A stretch of DNA of 64,000 nt from positions 434,001 to 498,000 of the forward strand of contig NZ_JADYWW010000002.1 in NCBI RefSeq assembly GCF_015864575.1, read 5' to 3'. Positions 17,923 through 25,665 of the stretch are shown here, in pieces (within the stretch, counting starts at the first letter, position 1; each line of letters starts with the position of its first letter). The position numbers and the translations under genes were made by a program. Origin of the DNA: Salinibacterium sp. SWN248. Its GTDB lineage: Bacteria > Actinomycetota > Actinomycetes > Actinomycetales > Microbacteriaceae. The notes beneath the pieces were generated by a model. It did no database searches and was not told the DNA's origin. It saw nothing but the letters and a program-made list of their open reading frames with translations.

Positions 17923-18012
17923 CTGGCTCGGCATTCAACAGGAACAACTACGCCACTCATCGGCGCCTGCGCTCACCACCCAACGGCGCAGCAGCATCCG
18001 CACAGATACACC

Positions 18013-18050
18013 GGATGTTGTACGCAACATCCAGCGGAAAGGCATAGTGT
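18013..18050 (+). promoter_or_regulatory. Candidate operator and -10 of the ABC exporter
   Basis: GGATGTTG (18013-18020) and CAACATCC (18025-18032) form an inverted repeat around TACG. It lies where the -35 would be for TAGTGT at 18045-18050. A repressor binding here would block transcription. The leader to the ATG is about 75 nt. The rest of the 210-base gap from 17923 shows nothing else. Confidence 0.45.
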
Positions 18051-18132
18051 TTTAGAGGCTGATTGCTGATGCCGATGTCGCTGAACATTCGCGGCACCTT
18101 CGCCCTCCAGTTTTGGGACAACGAGAAACTTC

Positions 18133-20004
18133 ATGAGCTCGACTTCACACACCGCTGCACCGCGTCGCGGACGTTCTGGATCACGCGACAACCCCGACGA
18201 CGGCCCCCGCGCCAAGTTCAGCGAGCTGCTCCCCTACCTCTTTGAGCACCGCAAGGTCATGATCTTCGTGATCATCCTCAGCGTGCTCGGCGCGGGCGCT
18301 TCGCTCGCCCAGCCGCTGCTCGTCAGCCAGGTCATCACGATCGTTGAGGCTCGCGAATCGCTCGGCACTCTCGTGTGGCTGCTCATCGGCCTGGTCGTCA
18401 TCTCGGGCCTCATCAGCGGCTACCAGCACTACCTTCTGCAGCGCACCGGCGAAGGTGTCGTGCTCTCGAGCCGTCGTCGACTGGTGAGCCGGATGCTCAA
18501 CCTCCCCATCTCGGAGTTCGACCGTCGCCGCACCGGTGACCTCGTCTCCCGTGTCGGCAGCGACACGACCCTGCTGCGCGCGGTACTCACCCAGGGCCTC
18601 GTCGAAGCCATCGGTGGGTCGATCACCTTCATCGGTGCGCTTATCGCGATGCTCATCATCGACCCCGTGCTGCTCGGTCTCACGGTGCTCGTGATCGCGA
18701 TCGCGATCGTCACCGTCACGACGCTCTCGAAGCGCATCCGCGTGGCCAGTCAGCGCGCTCAGCGCAAGGTCGGCGACCTGGCCGCCGCCGTAGAACGTGC
18801 GATTTCCGCTGTGCGCACGCTGCGAGCATCCAACGCCACCGAGCGTGAAATCGAGGCCGTGAACGAAGACGCTCTCGGTGCCTGGAAGATGGGCATCAGC
18901 GTTGCCAAGATCTCGGCCCTCGTGGTGCCGATCGCCGGAATCGCCCTTCAGGTGTCGTTCCTCGTCGTACTCGGCGTCGGTGGCTACCGCGTGGCCAGTG
19001 GCGCCATCGAGATCGCCGACCTCGTCGCGTTCATCCTGTTCCTCTTCCTCATGATCATGCCGCTCGGCCAAGCCTTCGGTGCCGTCACCGCCGTCAACCA
19101 GGCGCTCGGTGCCCTCGGTCGCATCCAAGAGATCATCAAACTGCCCAGCGAGCTCGAATCTGACGCTGACGTGGTTGCTGTCGCCAGCATCGAATCGGAT
19201 GCCGCCATCACTTTCGACAACGTCGAATTCTCCTACCCCCGCGACTCGGTGCTCGTTCAAGCCGAAACGGAACTGGCCGCGCTCAAGCACGCCGGCACCG
19301 AAGCTGCCGCCGACGAGATCGACCTCACGGTTCTGCGCGGAGTCAGCTTCGCTGTGAAGCGCGGCGAACGCACCGCTATCGTGGGCCCCTCGGGCGCCGG
19401 CAAGAGCACCATCCTCGCCCTCGTCGAGCGCTTCTATGATCCAACCGGTGGAGTTGTGCGTCTGGGCGGCGACGACCTCCGCGCCCTCAACCGCGAAGAG
19501 CTGCGCGCCCAGATCGGCTACGTCGAGCAAGATGCTCCCGTGCTCGCCGGCACCATCCGCCAAAACCTTCTCATCGGTGCGCCCAACGCGACCGACGACG
19601 AATGCGTCAACGTCATCGCTGCGGTGAACCTCACCGGCGTGCTCGACCGAAACCCTGCTCGTCTGGATGCCGCTGTCGGCGAAGACGGAGTGATGCTTTC
19701 CGGTGGTGAGCGTCAGCGTCTCGCAATCGCCCGCACGCTGCTCGCCGCTCCCCCGATTCTGCTGCTCGACGAATCGACCTCCAGCCTCGACGGCCTCAAC
19801 GAGCAAATGCTCCGCGAAGCCATCGACGCTGTGGCCGAGAACCGCACCCTCCTCGTGATCGCACACCGACTCTCAACGGTCGTCGACTCCGACCAGATCG
19901 TGGTGCTCGACAAGGGCAAGGTCGTGGGCGTCGGAACCCACTCCGAGCTCGTGAAGTCGACCCCGCTCTACAAGGACCTCGCTAAGCACCAGCTGCTCGT
20001 TTAG
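18133..20004 (+). CDS. ABC exporter, fused membrane and ATPase domains
   Basis: 623 residues. A polar N-terminus precedes a six-helix type 1 exporter membrane domain (about residues 40-320, with SEFDRRRTGDLVSRVGSDTTLLR as coupling helix region). The nucleotide-binding domain follows: Walker A GPSGAGKST, Q-loop YVEQDAPVLAGTIRQNL, signature LSGGERQRLAIAR, Walker B ILLLDESTSSLD, and the switch His in VIAHRLSTV. All ATPase residues are intact, so it can work as a homodimer. The family exports lipids, peptides or drugs. The insert QAETELAALKHAGTEAAADE before strand 1 of the ATPase domain is unusual. The substrate is unknown. No partner half-transporter lies nearby. Confidence 0.93.
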   Translation: MSSTSHTAAPRRGRSGSRDNPDDGPRAKFSELLPYLFEHRKVMIFVIILSVLGAGASLAQPLLVSQVITIVEARESLGTLVWLLIGLVVISGLISGYQHYLLQRTGEGVVLSSRRRLVSRMLNLPISEFDRRRTGDLVSRVGSDTTLLRAVLTQGLVEAIGGSITFIGALIAMLIIDPVLLGLTVLVIAIAIVTVTTLSKRIRVASQRAQRKVGDLAAAVERAISAVRTLRASNATEREIEAVNEDALGAWKMGISVAKISALVVPIAGIALQVSFLVVLGVGGYRVASGAIEIADLVAFILFLFLMIMPLGQAFGAVTAVNQALGALGRIQEIIKLPSELESDADVVAVASIESDAAITFDNVEFSYPRDSVLVQAETELAALKHAGTEAAADEIDLTVLRGVSFAVKRGERTAIVGPSGAGKSTILALVERFYDPTGGVVRLGGDDLRALNREELRAQIGYVEQDAPVLAGTIRQNLLIGAPNATDDECVNVIAAVNLTGVLDRNPARLDAAVGEDGVMLSGGERQRLAIARTLLAAPPILLLDESTSSLDGLNEQMLREAIDAVAENRTLLVIAHRLSTVVDSDQIVVLDKGKVVGVGTHSELVKSTPLYKDLAKHQLLV

Positions 20005-20010
20005 CGGTTC

Positions 20011-20040
20011 GCGGGTGCGCCGCTTCGGCGGTGCGCCCGC
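20011..20040 (+). terminator. Terminator after the ABC exporter
   Basis: 13-bp stem with two G-U pairs (20011-20023 with 20028-20040) closed by a TTCG tetraloop, seven bases after the stop. There is no T-rich tail. Confidence 0.7.
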
Positions 20041-20121
20041 CCGCTAGCGCGCGGCCCGCTCAGCTGTGGAGGCACGCGGCTGCTGCTGCTCCGCGCTGCT
20101 GTTGCGGCGCTACTGCAGCGG

Positions 20122-20922
20122 CTACTCGACCGCGAGCGCGAACATCGCGACCGCAGCGGTCGCCGCAACGTTGAGCGAGTCGATGCCGTGACGCATCGGA
20201 ATCTGCACGATCGAATCGGCGGCATCGATGGCCTCGCGGGTGAGACCGTGGCCCTCGGTGCCCAGCACGAGCGCAACCTTCTCGGGAGCATCCGCCGCGT
20301 AATCGCGCAGCGACACCGCACCGTCCTCGAGGGCGAGCGCCGCGATCTGAAAGCCGGATGCCGTGAGCAGCGCGCGAGTGTCTGTCCAGTTGCCGATGCG
20401 AGTCCACGGCACCTGCAGCACGGTTCCCATCGAGACACGGATCGCGCGGCGGTAGAACGGGTCGGAGCACTGCTCGGTGACGAGCACGGCGTCTGCCCCA
20501 ATACCGGCGACTGAGCGGAAGATCGCGCCTACGTTGGTGGGATCAACGACGTTTTCGAGAATCACGATGCGGCGGGCATCCGCCAACAGGGCCTCGGGAG
20601 TCGGCAACGGCGGCCGGTGCATCGACGCAATAACACCACGGTGCAATACGTAACCGGTGAGCTCCGCGAGCAGCGACCCGTCGCCCGTGAAAATGGGAAC
20701 CTCGTCGCCGACGAGGTCAACAATCTCGTCCACCGAAGTGCCGAGCGCGAGCACCGAGCGCACGCGATGACCGGAGCGCAGCGCACGCTGCAATACGAGG
20801 GTCGATTCGGCGAGGTAGAGACCGTGTTCGGTGCCCTGCGCTTTACGCAGCGCCACATCGGTCTGGTGCGAATAGTCAGCTAGCCGCGGATCGCTGAGCT
20901 CGGTGACGGGTATGACGGGCAC
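20122..20922 (-). CDS. SPOUT-family RNA 2'-O-methyltransferase (TrmH/SpoU type)
   Basis: 266 residues from a GTG one base after the upstream stop (TAGCGTG). The N-terminal L30e-like substrate-binding domain covers about residues 1-100. The C-terminal SPOUT knot has its three motifs: NVVDPTNVGAIFRSVAGIGADAVL, LVLGTEGHGLT, and IPMRHGIDSLNVAATAAVAMF. It methylates a ribose in rRNA or tRNA using SAM; the exact site cannot be assigned. It is the last gene of a three-gene minus-strand run with a small membrane protein and pncA, and converges on the ABC exporter. Confidence 0.92.
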   Translation of the reverse strand: MPVIPVTELSDPRLADYSHQTDVALRKAQGTEHGLYLAESTLVLQRALRSGHRVRSVLALGTSVDEIVDLVGDEVPIFTGDGSLLAELTGYVLHRGVIASMHRPPLPTPEALLADARRIVILENVVDPTNVGAIFRSVAGIGADAVLVTEQCSDPFYRRAIRVSMGTVLQVPWTRIGNWTDTRALLTASGFQIAALALEDGAVSLRDYAADAPEKVALVLGTEGHGLTREAIDAADSIVQIPMRHGIDSLNVAATAAVAMFALAVE

Positions 20923-20923
20923 G

Positions 20924-21472
20924 CTAGAGTGCCCGACTCACGCGGATGAGAATCACGGTGCGTCCATCGGCACGCTGCCCACTCGCGGCCTCAAAGTCGG
21001 GCCCGGTGACCGACTCGACACCTTGATAGAGCAGGAGGTTGTCGAGCCCAAGCGCATCCGCTTCCGCAGCCCACGACAGCGTCGGTGCGACCCGGTAATT
21101 ACCGGACCGCACCGGGTCGGCAGCACCCTCCGGCAAGACGACAGTGGCGTAGAGCAACCCGTAAGAGCCTTCAACGGTGGCGTATTGCACGCTCTCGACT
21201 TCGGCTTCTGCGGGAAGGTCGATCTGAGAGAACTCGGCGATCTGGTCAAGCGACACATCGCTGCAGGTGCCATCAGAGGCATCGCACAGCGTTGCGGTCG
21301 TGGGCCAGATGGCAGTAAACAGTGCGGCACCACCAGCCACGGCGATCCCGATAACAAGCCCCAGCCCCACGAGCAGGGCAAGCAATCGCCAGCCCAAACC
21401 TTTGCTGGGCGGGAGAACTTCAGACTCGGCCACGAAGCCGGGAAGGTGAAGCTCCTCAGGAGAATCCGTCAT
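20924..21472 (-). CDS. Membrane-anchored protein of unknown function
   Basis: 182 residues from the ATG seven bases after the pncA stop; longer upstream starts would run into pncA. It has a short cytoplasmic N-terminus, one transmembrane segment at about residues 25-50 (WRLLALLVGLGLVIGIAVAGG), and an outside domain of about 130 residues with two Cys (TLCDASDGTCSD) that could form a disulfide. I do not recognise a named family. It is co-transcribed between pncA and the SPOUT methyltransferase, which does not explain its role. Confidence 0.78.
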   Translation of the reverse strand: MTDSPEELHLPGFVAESEVLPPSKGLGWRLLALLVGLGLVIGIAVAGGAALFTAIWPTTATLCDASDGTCSDVSLDQIAEFSQIDLPAEAEVESVQYATVEGSYGLLYATVVLPEGAADPVRSGNYRVAPTLSWAAEADALGLDNLLLYQGVESVTGPDFEAASGQRADGRTVILIRVSRAL

Positions 21473-21479
21473 TCGCGCA

Positions 21480-22064
21480 TCACGCTTCGTGAGAGACGAG
21501 CGTGATGCCCGTCTCTGCCATCGTGGCCAGAGCAGCTGTGCTCGACTCGGGGGCGACACCAGCGACCAGCCCGGTCAGCACCGACACTTCGCGGCCGCTG
21601 CCGGCGGCATCCAGTGCAGAAGCAAGAACGCAGTAGTCGGTTGCGAGCCCGGCGACGTCAATAGTGTCTACGCCAAGGCGCTGCAGCAACGCCGGCAGCG
21701 TTTCATCATCGTCCGTCGTGCCCTCAAAGATCGAGTACGCCGGAACTCCCTGCCCTTTGCGCACGTGCACGTTCACGAGCGAGGTATCGAGGGCGGAGTG
21801 GTACTCCGCACCGGGCGTGCCTGCCACGCAGTGAACCGGCCACGTGTCGACGAAGTTGGGTTCGGCATCCGTCGCAAAATGGCCACCGTTGCTGTTGTCA
21901 GCATCGTGCCAATCGCGAGAGGCGATCACGACGTCGTAGCGATCAGGATTGGCCCGCAGATAGTCGGTGATTCCGGCCGCCACAGCGGCACCGCCGTCGA
22001 CGCCTAATGCGCCACCCTCGGTGAAATCGTTCTGGACATCAATGATGAAGAGTGCAGCAACCAC
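21480..22064 (-). CDS. pncA: Nicotinamidase
   Basis: 194 residues. The triad of the isochorismatase-fold nicotinamidases is visible: D9 in FIIDVQNDF, K103 in VRKGQG, and C145 in ATDYCVLAS. Metal ligands fit D51, H53 and H62 of RDWHDADNSNGGHF. It hydrolyses nicotinamide to nicotinate for NAD salvage; enzymes of this kind also activate pyrazinamide. The GTG was chosen because TAGACT lies exactly six bases upstream. It is first of a three-gene run. Confidence 0.95.
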   Translation of the reverse strand: MVAALFIIDVQNDFTEGGALGVDGGAAVAAGITDYLRANPDRYDVVIASRDWHDADNSNGGHFATDAEPNFVDTWPVHCVAGTPGAEYHSALDTSLVNVHVRKGQGVPAYSIFEGTTDDDETLPALLQRLGVDTIDVAGLATDYCVLASALDAAGSGREVSVLTGLVAGVAPESSTAALATMAETGITLVSHEA

Positions 22065-22070
22065 GCTGCC

Positions 22071-22076
22071 AGTCTA
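22071..22076 (-). promoter_or_regulatory. -10 element of a leaderless transcript (pncA)
   Basis: TAGACT on the minus strand, six bases before the GTG at 22064. Confidence 0.6.
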
Positions 22077-22111
22077 AGTCGCGCAGGCCGCAACTGGCCG
22101 CGCAGAGCGCC

Positions 22112-23536
22112 CTAGTAGTTGGAGAGATTGCTTCCGCAGGCATAGACGCCGGCAACGAGGTTGTCTAGCGCGGTGCGTGCGTCGGTGGAGATCCCCTCGC
22201 CGATCGCGTAGAACGCGAAAGCCAGCTGAGTGCCGTCCTCGGCAAATAGCACGCCACCGAGGGAGTGCTCTTGGTTCGTCCATCCCGACTTAGCAGCCAC
22301 GTGACCGGATGCCGCAGCGGCATCACCCTCAAAACGGTTGTAGAGGTCACCGCTTTCGCCTCCGACCGGAAGCATCGATAGCGCTGTCGCGATTGCGCCA
22401 CTGCCCGATGCCCCTGCCGCCATGAACTGCGCGACAAACAACGGCGGGACTTGGTTCTTGGGGCTCAACCCGGAGCCATCAGTGATGGTGATGCTTCCGG
22501 CATCATCGAGGCCGGCATCCGACAGCACGCTTTGGATGGCCTGGTTCAGAGTGCTTGCAGCGCCGCTGAGACCCTGCTGCTTAGAGACGAGGCGGGCAAG
22601 CGACTCAGCCAAGGAGTCATCGCCACTGATCAGCATCTGCTCGACGAGCACACTGATGGGCTGCGACTTTACTTCAGCCAGCACGGTGGAACCGACCGCG
22701 GCGCCGTTCGAGAACGTGACGGCGGGCAAACCAGCGGCCTGAGCGAATGCTTGGCCAGCAGACTGCACGGGATCGGTGCCGCGCGGGCTGATCGCAATAG
22801 TGGGGTCAGCGCGATCCCCATTCACCATGAGCGCGGTGACATACGAGTGGTACCCGCCGGTGCGTTCACGCTCGGGCCAATTGGAATCCCAGGCATCACT
22901 CGTGTTCCACAGCGTGGAGTCCAGCACGATCTCGGTGATCGGAATACCGGGATGAAGCTCTTCGTACCGTGTCATTGCCTGCGAGGCGAGATCTGAAATC
23001 TGGGGAGCGTCACGATAGTACGACGCATTGGTCGTCGCGAGGGTCGGGTCACCACCACCCACCAGCACGATCACGCCAGCTGATGAACCGTCGATAACTT
23101 TGGTACTGATACGGGTGTCAGCGCCAAGAGCCTGAAGCGCTGCAGCCGCCGTCATCGCCGTCACGATGTGCGCGGGGCTGGCCGCTTTGTCGGCAGAACG
23201 GCCCCACAGCACGTCGCCCGTAGCGGCATCCGTCACTACGCCGACAAGCGAGGGGAAGGTCGCGACCGTAGCAAGTGGTTCAACAGAACACGTGCGCACC
23301 GCGATCGCTCCGGGGGTAACATCCGGTTGGCTCCGCTGCTCTGCAGTGACTTCGTCTGGGGTGACATCAACTGCCGAGTTAGCGGAGCCAACCGAAATTC
23401 CGGCGAATACTGCTACTACTGCGAGTAGTACGAATACAACCGCCGCAACCGTCACCGTGGATGCGGTGGGGTGTTGAGTTATAAACGCGCGTATTCCTCC
23501 CGGCGCTTTTGGCTCACTACTGGCTGAATCAGTCAC
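22112..23536 (-). CDS. PBP4/DacB-like (S13) protein with altered catalytic motifs
   Basis: 474 residues. One N-terminal membrane anchor (about residues 27-48) precedes an outside domain of the D-Ala-D-Ala carboxypeptidase S13 type (VDGSSAG-, LVGGGDPTL, LDSTLW, DGSGLSPKNQVPP). Two of three catalytic motifs differ. The SxxK box reads S120-P-A-H123, so the lysine base is His. The SxN box region reads ISGDDSLAE where SDN is expected. KSG at 416-418 is intact. This suggests a non-catalytic peptidoglycan-binding relative or an enzyme with a changed mechanism. The codons AGC-CCC-GCG-CAC were read directly. The GTG lies six bases after TACTAT. It is a single gene between pncA and the CAP protein. Confidence 0.85.
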   Translation of the reverse strand: MTDSASSEPKAPGGIRAFITQHPTASTVTVAAVVFVLLAVVAVFAGISVGSANSAVDVTPDEVTAEQRSQPDVTPGAIAVRTCSVEPLATVATFPSLVGVVTDAATGDVLWGRSADKAASPAHIVTAMTAAAALQALGADTRISTKVIDGSSAGVIVLVGGGDPTLATTNASYYRDAPQISDLASQAMTRYEELHPGIPITEIVLDSTLWNTSDAWDSNWPERERTGGYHSYVTALMVNGDRADPTIAISPRGTDPVQSAGQAFAQAAGLPAVTFSNGAAVGSTVLAEVKSQPISVLVEQMLISGDDSLAESLARLVSKQQGLSGAASTLNQAIQSVLSDAGLDDAGSITITDGSGLSPKNQVPPLFVAQFMAAGASGSGAIATALSMLPVGGESGDLYNRFEGDAAAASGHVAAKSGWTNQEHSLGGVLFAEDGTQLAFAFYAIGEGISTDARTALDNLVAGVYACGSNLSNY

Positions 23537-23542
23537 CCGGTT

Positions 23543-23548
23543 ATAGTA
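23543..23548 (-). promoter_or_regulatory. -10 element of a leaderless transcript (PBP4-like gene)
   Basis: TACTAT on the minus strand, six bases before the GTG at 23536. Confidence 0.6.
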
Positions 23549-23581
23549 CCCGGATGTTCCAACCCAGCGCTTCGAGTGGGC

Positions 23582-24436
23582 CTAGCAGTACGTCCATCGT
23601 GCTGCAGCGCGGGTAAAGCTATAGGGCTCATCGATTCCGCCATGGGTCATTGCGAAGGCGATGCACGCACCACCGGTGCTGACACCGGGGCGGTAAAGAG
23701 ATGCGCGGTGTGAATACGATTCCCACCATTTGGATGCGACGGTGGCGCCGCTGTTTCCCGAACCGCCAGCAAGGTTTCCGTCGCAACCACGAGCAGCAAC
23801 GCCGTCGGAGCGAGTGGTGCCGTTGTGGCCCCAACCGTCGAGCGGATTCGAGCTTGGCGATTCTGCCATCCAGAAGAGGCGCTCTTCCATGCAGGAGTCG
23901 TAGCGGAAGTTCGACAGCGCGATGGGCTGCAAGCAGTTAGCAACGCGGATCGAGTTGTAGGCGTAGGCAAAGGATGCCAGGTCGCCCGAAGTCGTGCCGG
24001 CGACACCCTGTGATGAGCTACGGCTTGGTGCACCAGAGACGCCGCCACCAACATTGCCCGGGCAGGACTGGCCTGCGGAAGCGTACGCTGCACGGATCTG
24101 ATCAACGGACGCGGTGCCGGTCGATGCGACAACAATCGGCTTCGGCTTCGGCACAGCCTTCTGAGCGAGGTGTTCGGAGTCAGTGGTCAGCGACTTGGCT
24201 TCAGCCTTGATTGCTGCAGCCAGTGACTCTTCGGTGACGCGTTCGATGCTGGCAATCGCGACGACATCGACCGACTCTTCGAGCGGCGCTGTGGCGGTAG
24301 ATGCAAACAGCGGCGACCGTGCGGCGGCGCTAGCGGTTGCACTGTCAGTAAGACCAGGTCCGCCTCCCCCGACGAACGGTACTACTCCGACAATCACTAC
24401 TGTGACAAAAGCCGTTAAAAACGGAATTCTCCCCAT
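23582..24436 (-). CDS. Secreted CAP/SCP-domain protein
   Basis: 284 residues with a strong ribosome site (GGGGGA) before the ATG. An N-terminal signal/anchor segment (PFLTAFVTVVIVGVVPFVGG) is followed by a low-complexity Ala/Ser/Lys/Pro region to about residue 140. The CAP-like domain follows: FAYAYNSIRVANCLQPIALSNF, the DGWGHNG segment with a His, and KWWESYSHRASLYRPG with GACIAFAMTHGG. Four or more Cys suggest disulfides. CAP proteins are secreted and diverse; bacterial roles are mostly unknown. The leader is probably long: TAGTTT lies about 70 bases upstream on the minus strand. The upstream gap to 24650 has nothing else I can name. Confidence 0.8.
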   Translation of the reverse strand: MGRIPFLTAFVTVVIVGVVPFVGGGGPGLTDSATASAAARSPLFASTATAPLEESVDVVAIASIERVTEESLAAAIKAEAKSLTTDSEHLAQKAVPKPKPIVVASTGTASVDQIRAAYASAGQSCPGNVGGGVSGAPSRSSSQGVAGTTSGDLASFAYAYNSIRVANCLQPIALSNFRYDSCMEERLFWMAESPSSNPLDGWGHNGTTRSDGVAARGCDGNLAGGSGNSGATVASKWWESYSHRASLYRPGVSTGGACIAFAMTHGGIDEPYSFTRAAARWTYC

Positions 24437-24650
24437 AAAAATCGTCCCCCAGACGAATGAATAGGAGGCAGACCCCTCTGCTTCCTGCTGCCAAAACTAG
24501 GCGCGAAAGCAGCGTTCCACAAGGGAAAAACCCCGGAAACATAAGGAAATACCCGTTAATGGGGGGTCTGGGTGACGGGTCTATCCTCTGTTTGGGGGAC
24601 ACCCTCGTGGCCCGAAACTGCCGCTATTGGCGCTGGGGACAATGGGGGCC

Positions 24651-25424
24651 TTATTTGTGTTTGCGTGCAGCTTCTGCGCGTCGCAGATCACGTTCGGCAT
24701 CGGCCGCTGCCGCCTCGTCTGGCGTCGGCGCAGTTCCGCCGAGGTGCCGCGGCTGCCACCACTGACCTGTGCCGTCGAGGGGGTAGGCCTTCTGTGCCGT
24801 TTCGAGCAGCCCCTCCATTGTCCTCTTGAGCCGCGCAGTTGCCGTTGTTGCATCATCCGTCGGCGCAACCATCATCGGGTCCCCGACGACCATCACGATC
24901 GGGATGCCCACGCGTTCGCGCAACGTGATCGTGCGGTTCTTCGTCATGAGGCGCTGCCCACCCCACAGTGCGATGGGGATCACAGGAACCCCTGCTTCTG
25001 CCGCCAAACGAACCGCACCGGTTTTGAAATCGCGGATGGTGAAGGATGCACTCACTCCGGCTTCGGGAAACACCCCAATGAGTTCCCCGGTGCGCAGCGC
25101 TGTAACCGCGGAGGCGTAGGCGTTAGCGCCAGCCTTCATATCGACGGGGATGTGCTTCATGTTCCGCATGAACGAACCGACCACACGTTTTTCGAACACG
25201 CTCTTCTTCGCCATGAATCGAATGCGACGGTGATTGTGCAGCCATAACGCCCACTCGACGAGCGCGAATTCGAGGTAACCGAAGTGGGTCATCGCGAATA
25301 CGGCCCCACCCTCGGCGGGCAAATTCTGCGATCCGATTACGGTGCGCCGCACGCGAAGCGCGCCGAACATGGCGCGGCCAGCGCCGATGGCTGCGGTGTA
25401 GATGGGTTCGTTGCGGTACTTCAT
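24651..25424 (-). CDS. PlsC-like 1-acylglycerol-3-phosphate acyltransferase
   Basis: 257 residues. It has the acyltransferase blocks THFGYLEFAL (block I), KKSVFEKRVVGSFMRNM (block II), VFPEAGVS (block III, usual FPEGTRS) and VPVIPIALWG (block IV). The catalytic block is HX4E here instead of the standard HX4D, and block III has Ala-Gly for Gly-Thr. It probably acylates a lysophospholipid or another lipid acceptor at the membrane. The C-terminal 40 residues are charged and Ala-rich. The ATG is six bases after TAAGCT, and GGAGGT also lies directly before it. Confidence 0.85.
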   Translation of the reverse strand: MKYRNEPIYTAAIGAGRAMFGALRVRRTVIGSQNLPAEGGAVFAMTHFGYLEFALVEWALWLHNHRRIRFMAKKSVFEKRVVGSFMRNMKHIPVDMKAGANAYASAVTALRTGELIGVFPEAGVSASFTIRDFKTGAVRLAAEAGVPVIPIALWGGQRLMTKNRTITLRERVGIPIVMVVGDPMMVAPTDDATTATARLKRTMEGLLETAQKAYPLDGTGQWWQPRHLGGTAPTPDEAAAADAERDLRRAEAARKHK

Positions 25425-25430
25425 ACCTCC

Positions 25431-25436
25431 AGCTTA
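25431..25436 (-). promoter_or_regulatory. -10 element of the plsC-like gene
   Basis: TAAGCT on the minus strand, six bases before the ATG at 25424. The spacer is GGAGGT, too close to the ATG to act as a normal ribosome site. Confidence 0.55.
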
Positions 25437-25513
25437 AGACTCCGGTATGAGAGTTTGCCGCCACCACAACGCACAACGAGGGCCAGATTTCTCTGACCCT
25501 CGTGAGTGAACGG

Positions 25514-25586
25514 AGCCGCCTGTCAGAATCGAACTGACGACCTTCTCATTACGAGTGAGATGCTCTACCAACTGAGCTAAGGCGGC
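25514..25586 (-). tRNA. tRNA-Thr (CGT)
   Basis: 73-nt cloverleaf on the minus strand. Acceptor GCCGCCT pairs with AGGCGGC, the D arm is GCTCAGTTGGTAGAGC, anticodon stem TCTCA/TGAGA encloses loop CTCGTAA with anticodon CGT, and the T arm is GTCAG-TTCGATT-CTGAC. CCA is not encoded. Confidence 0.95.
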
Positions 25587-25665
25587 CGGCCACATTTTCA
25601 TGAGGCACAGCAAGATAGCTTAGCCGAAGTTTTCGGGCCCGAAAGCCCACAACACCAACTGGCCG

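Noticed and set aside
18181-19866. 561-codon open frame antisense to the ABC exporter
   Set aside because: A by-product of high GC codon usage; the plus-strand frame has all ATPase motifs.
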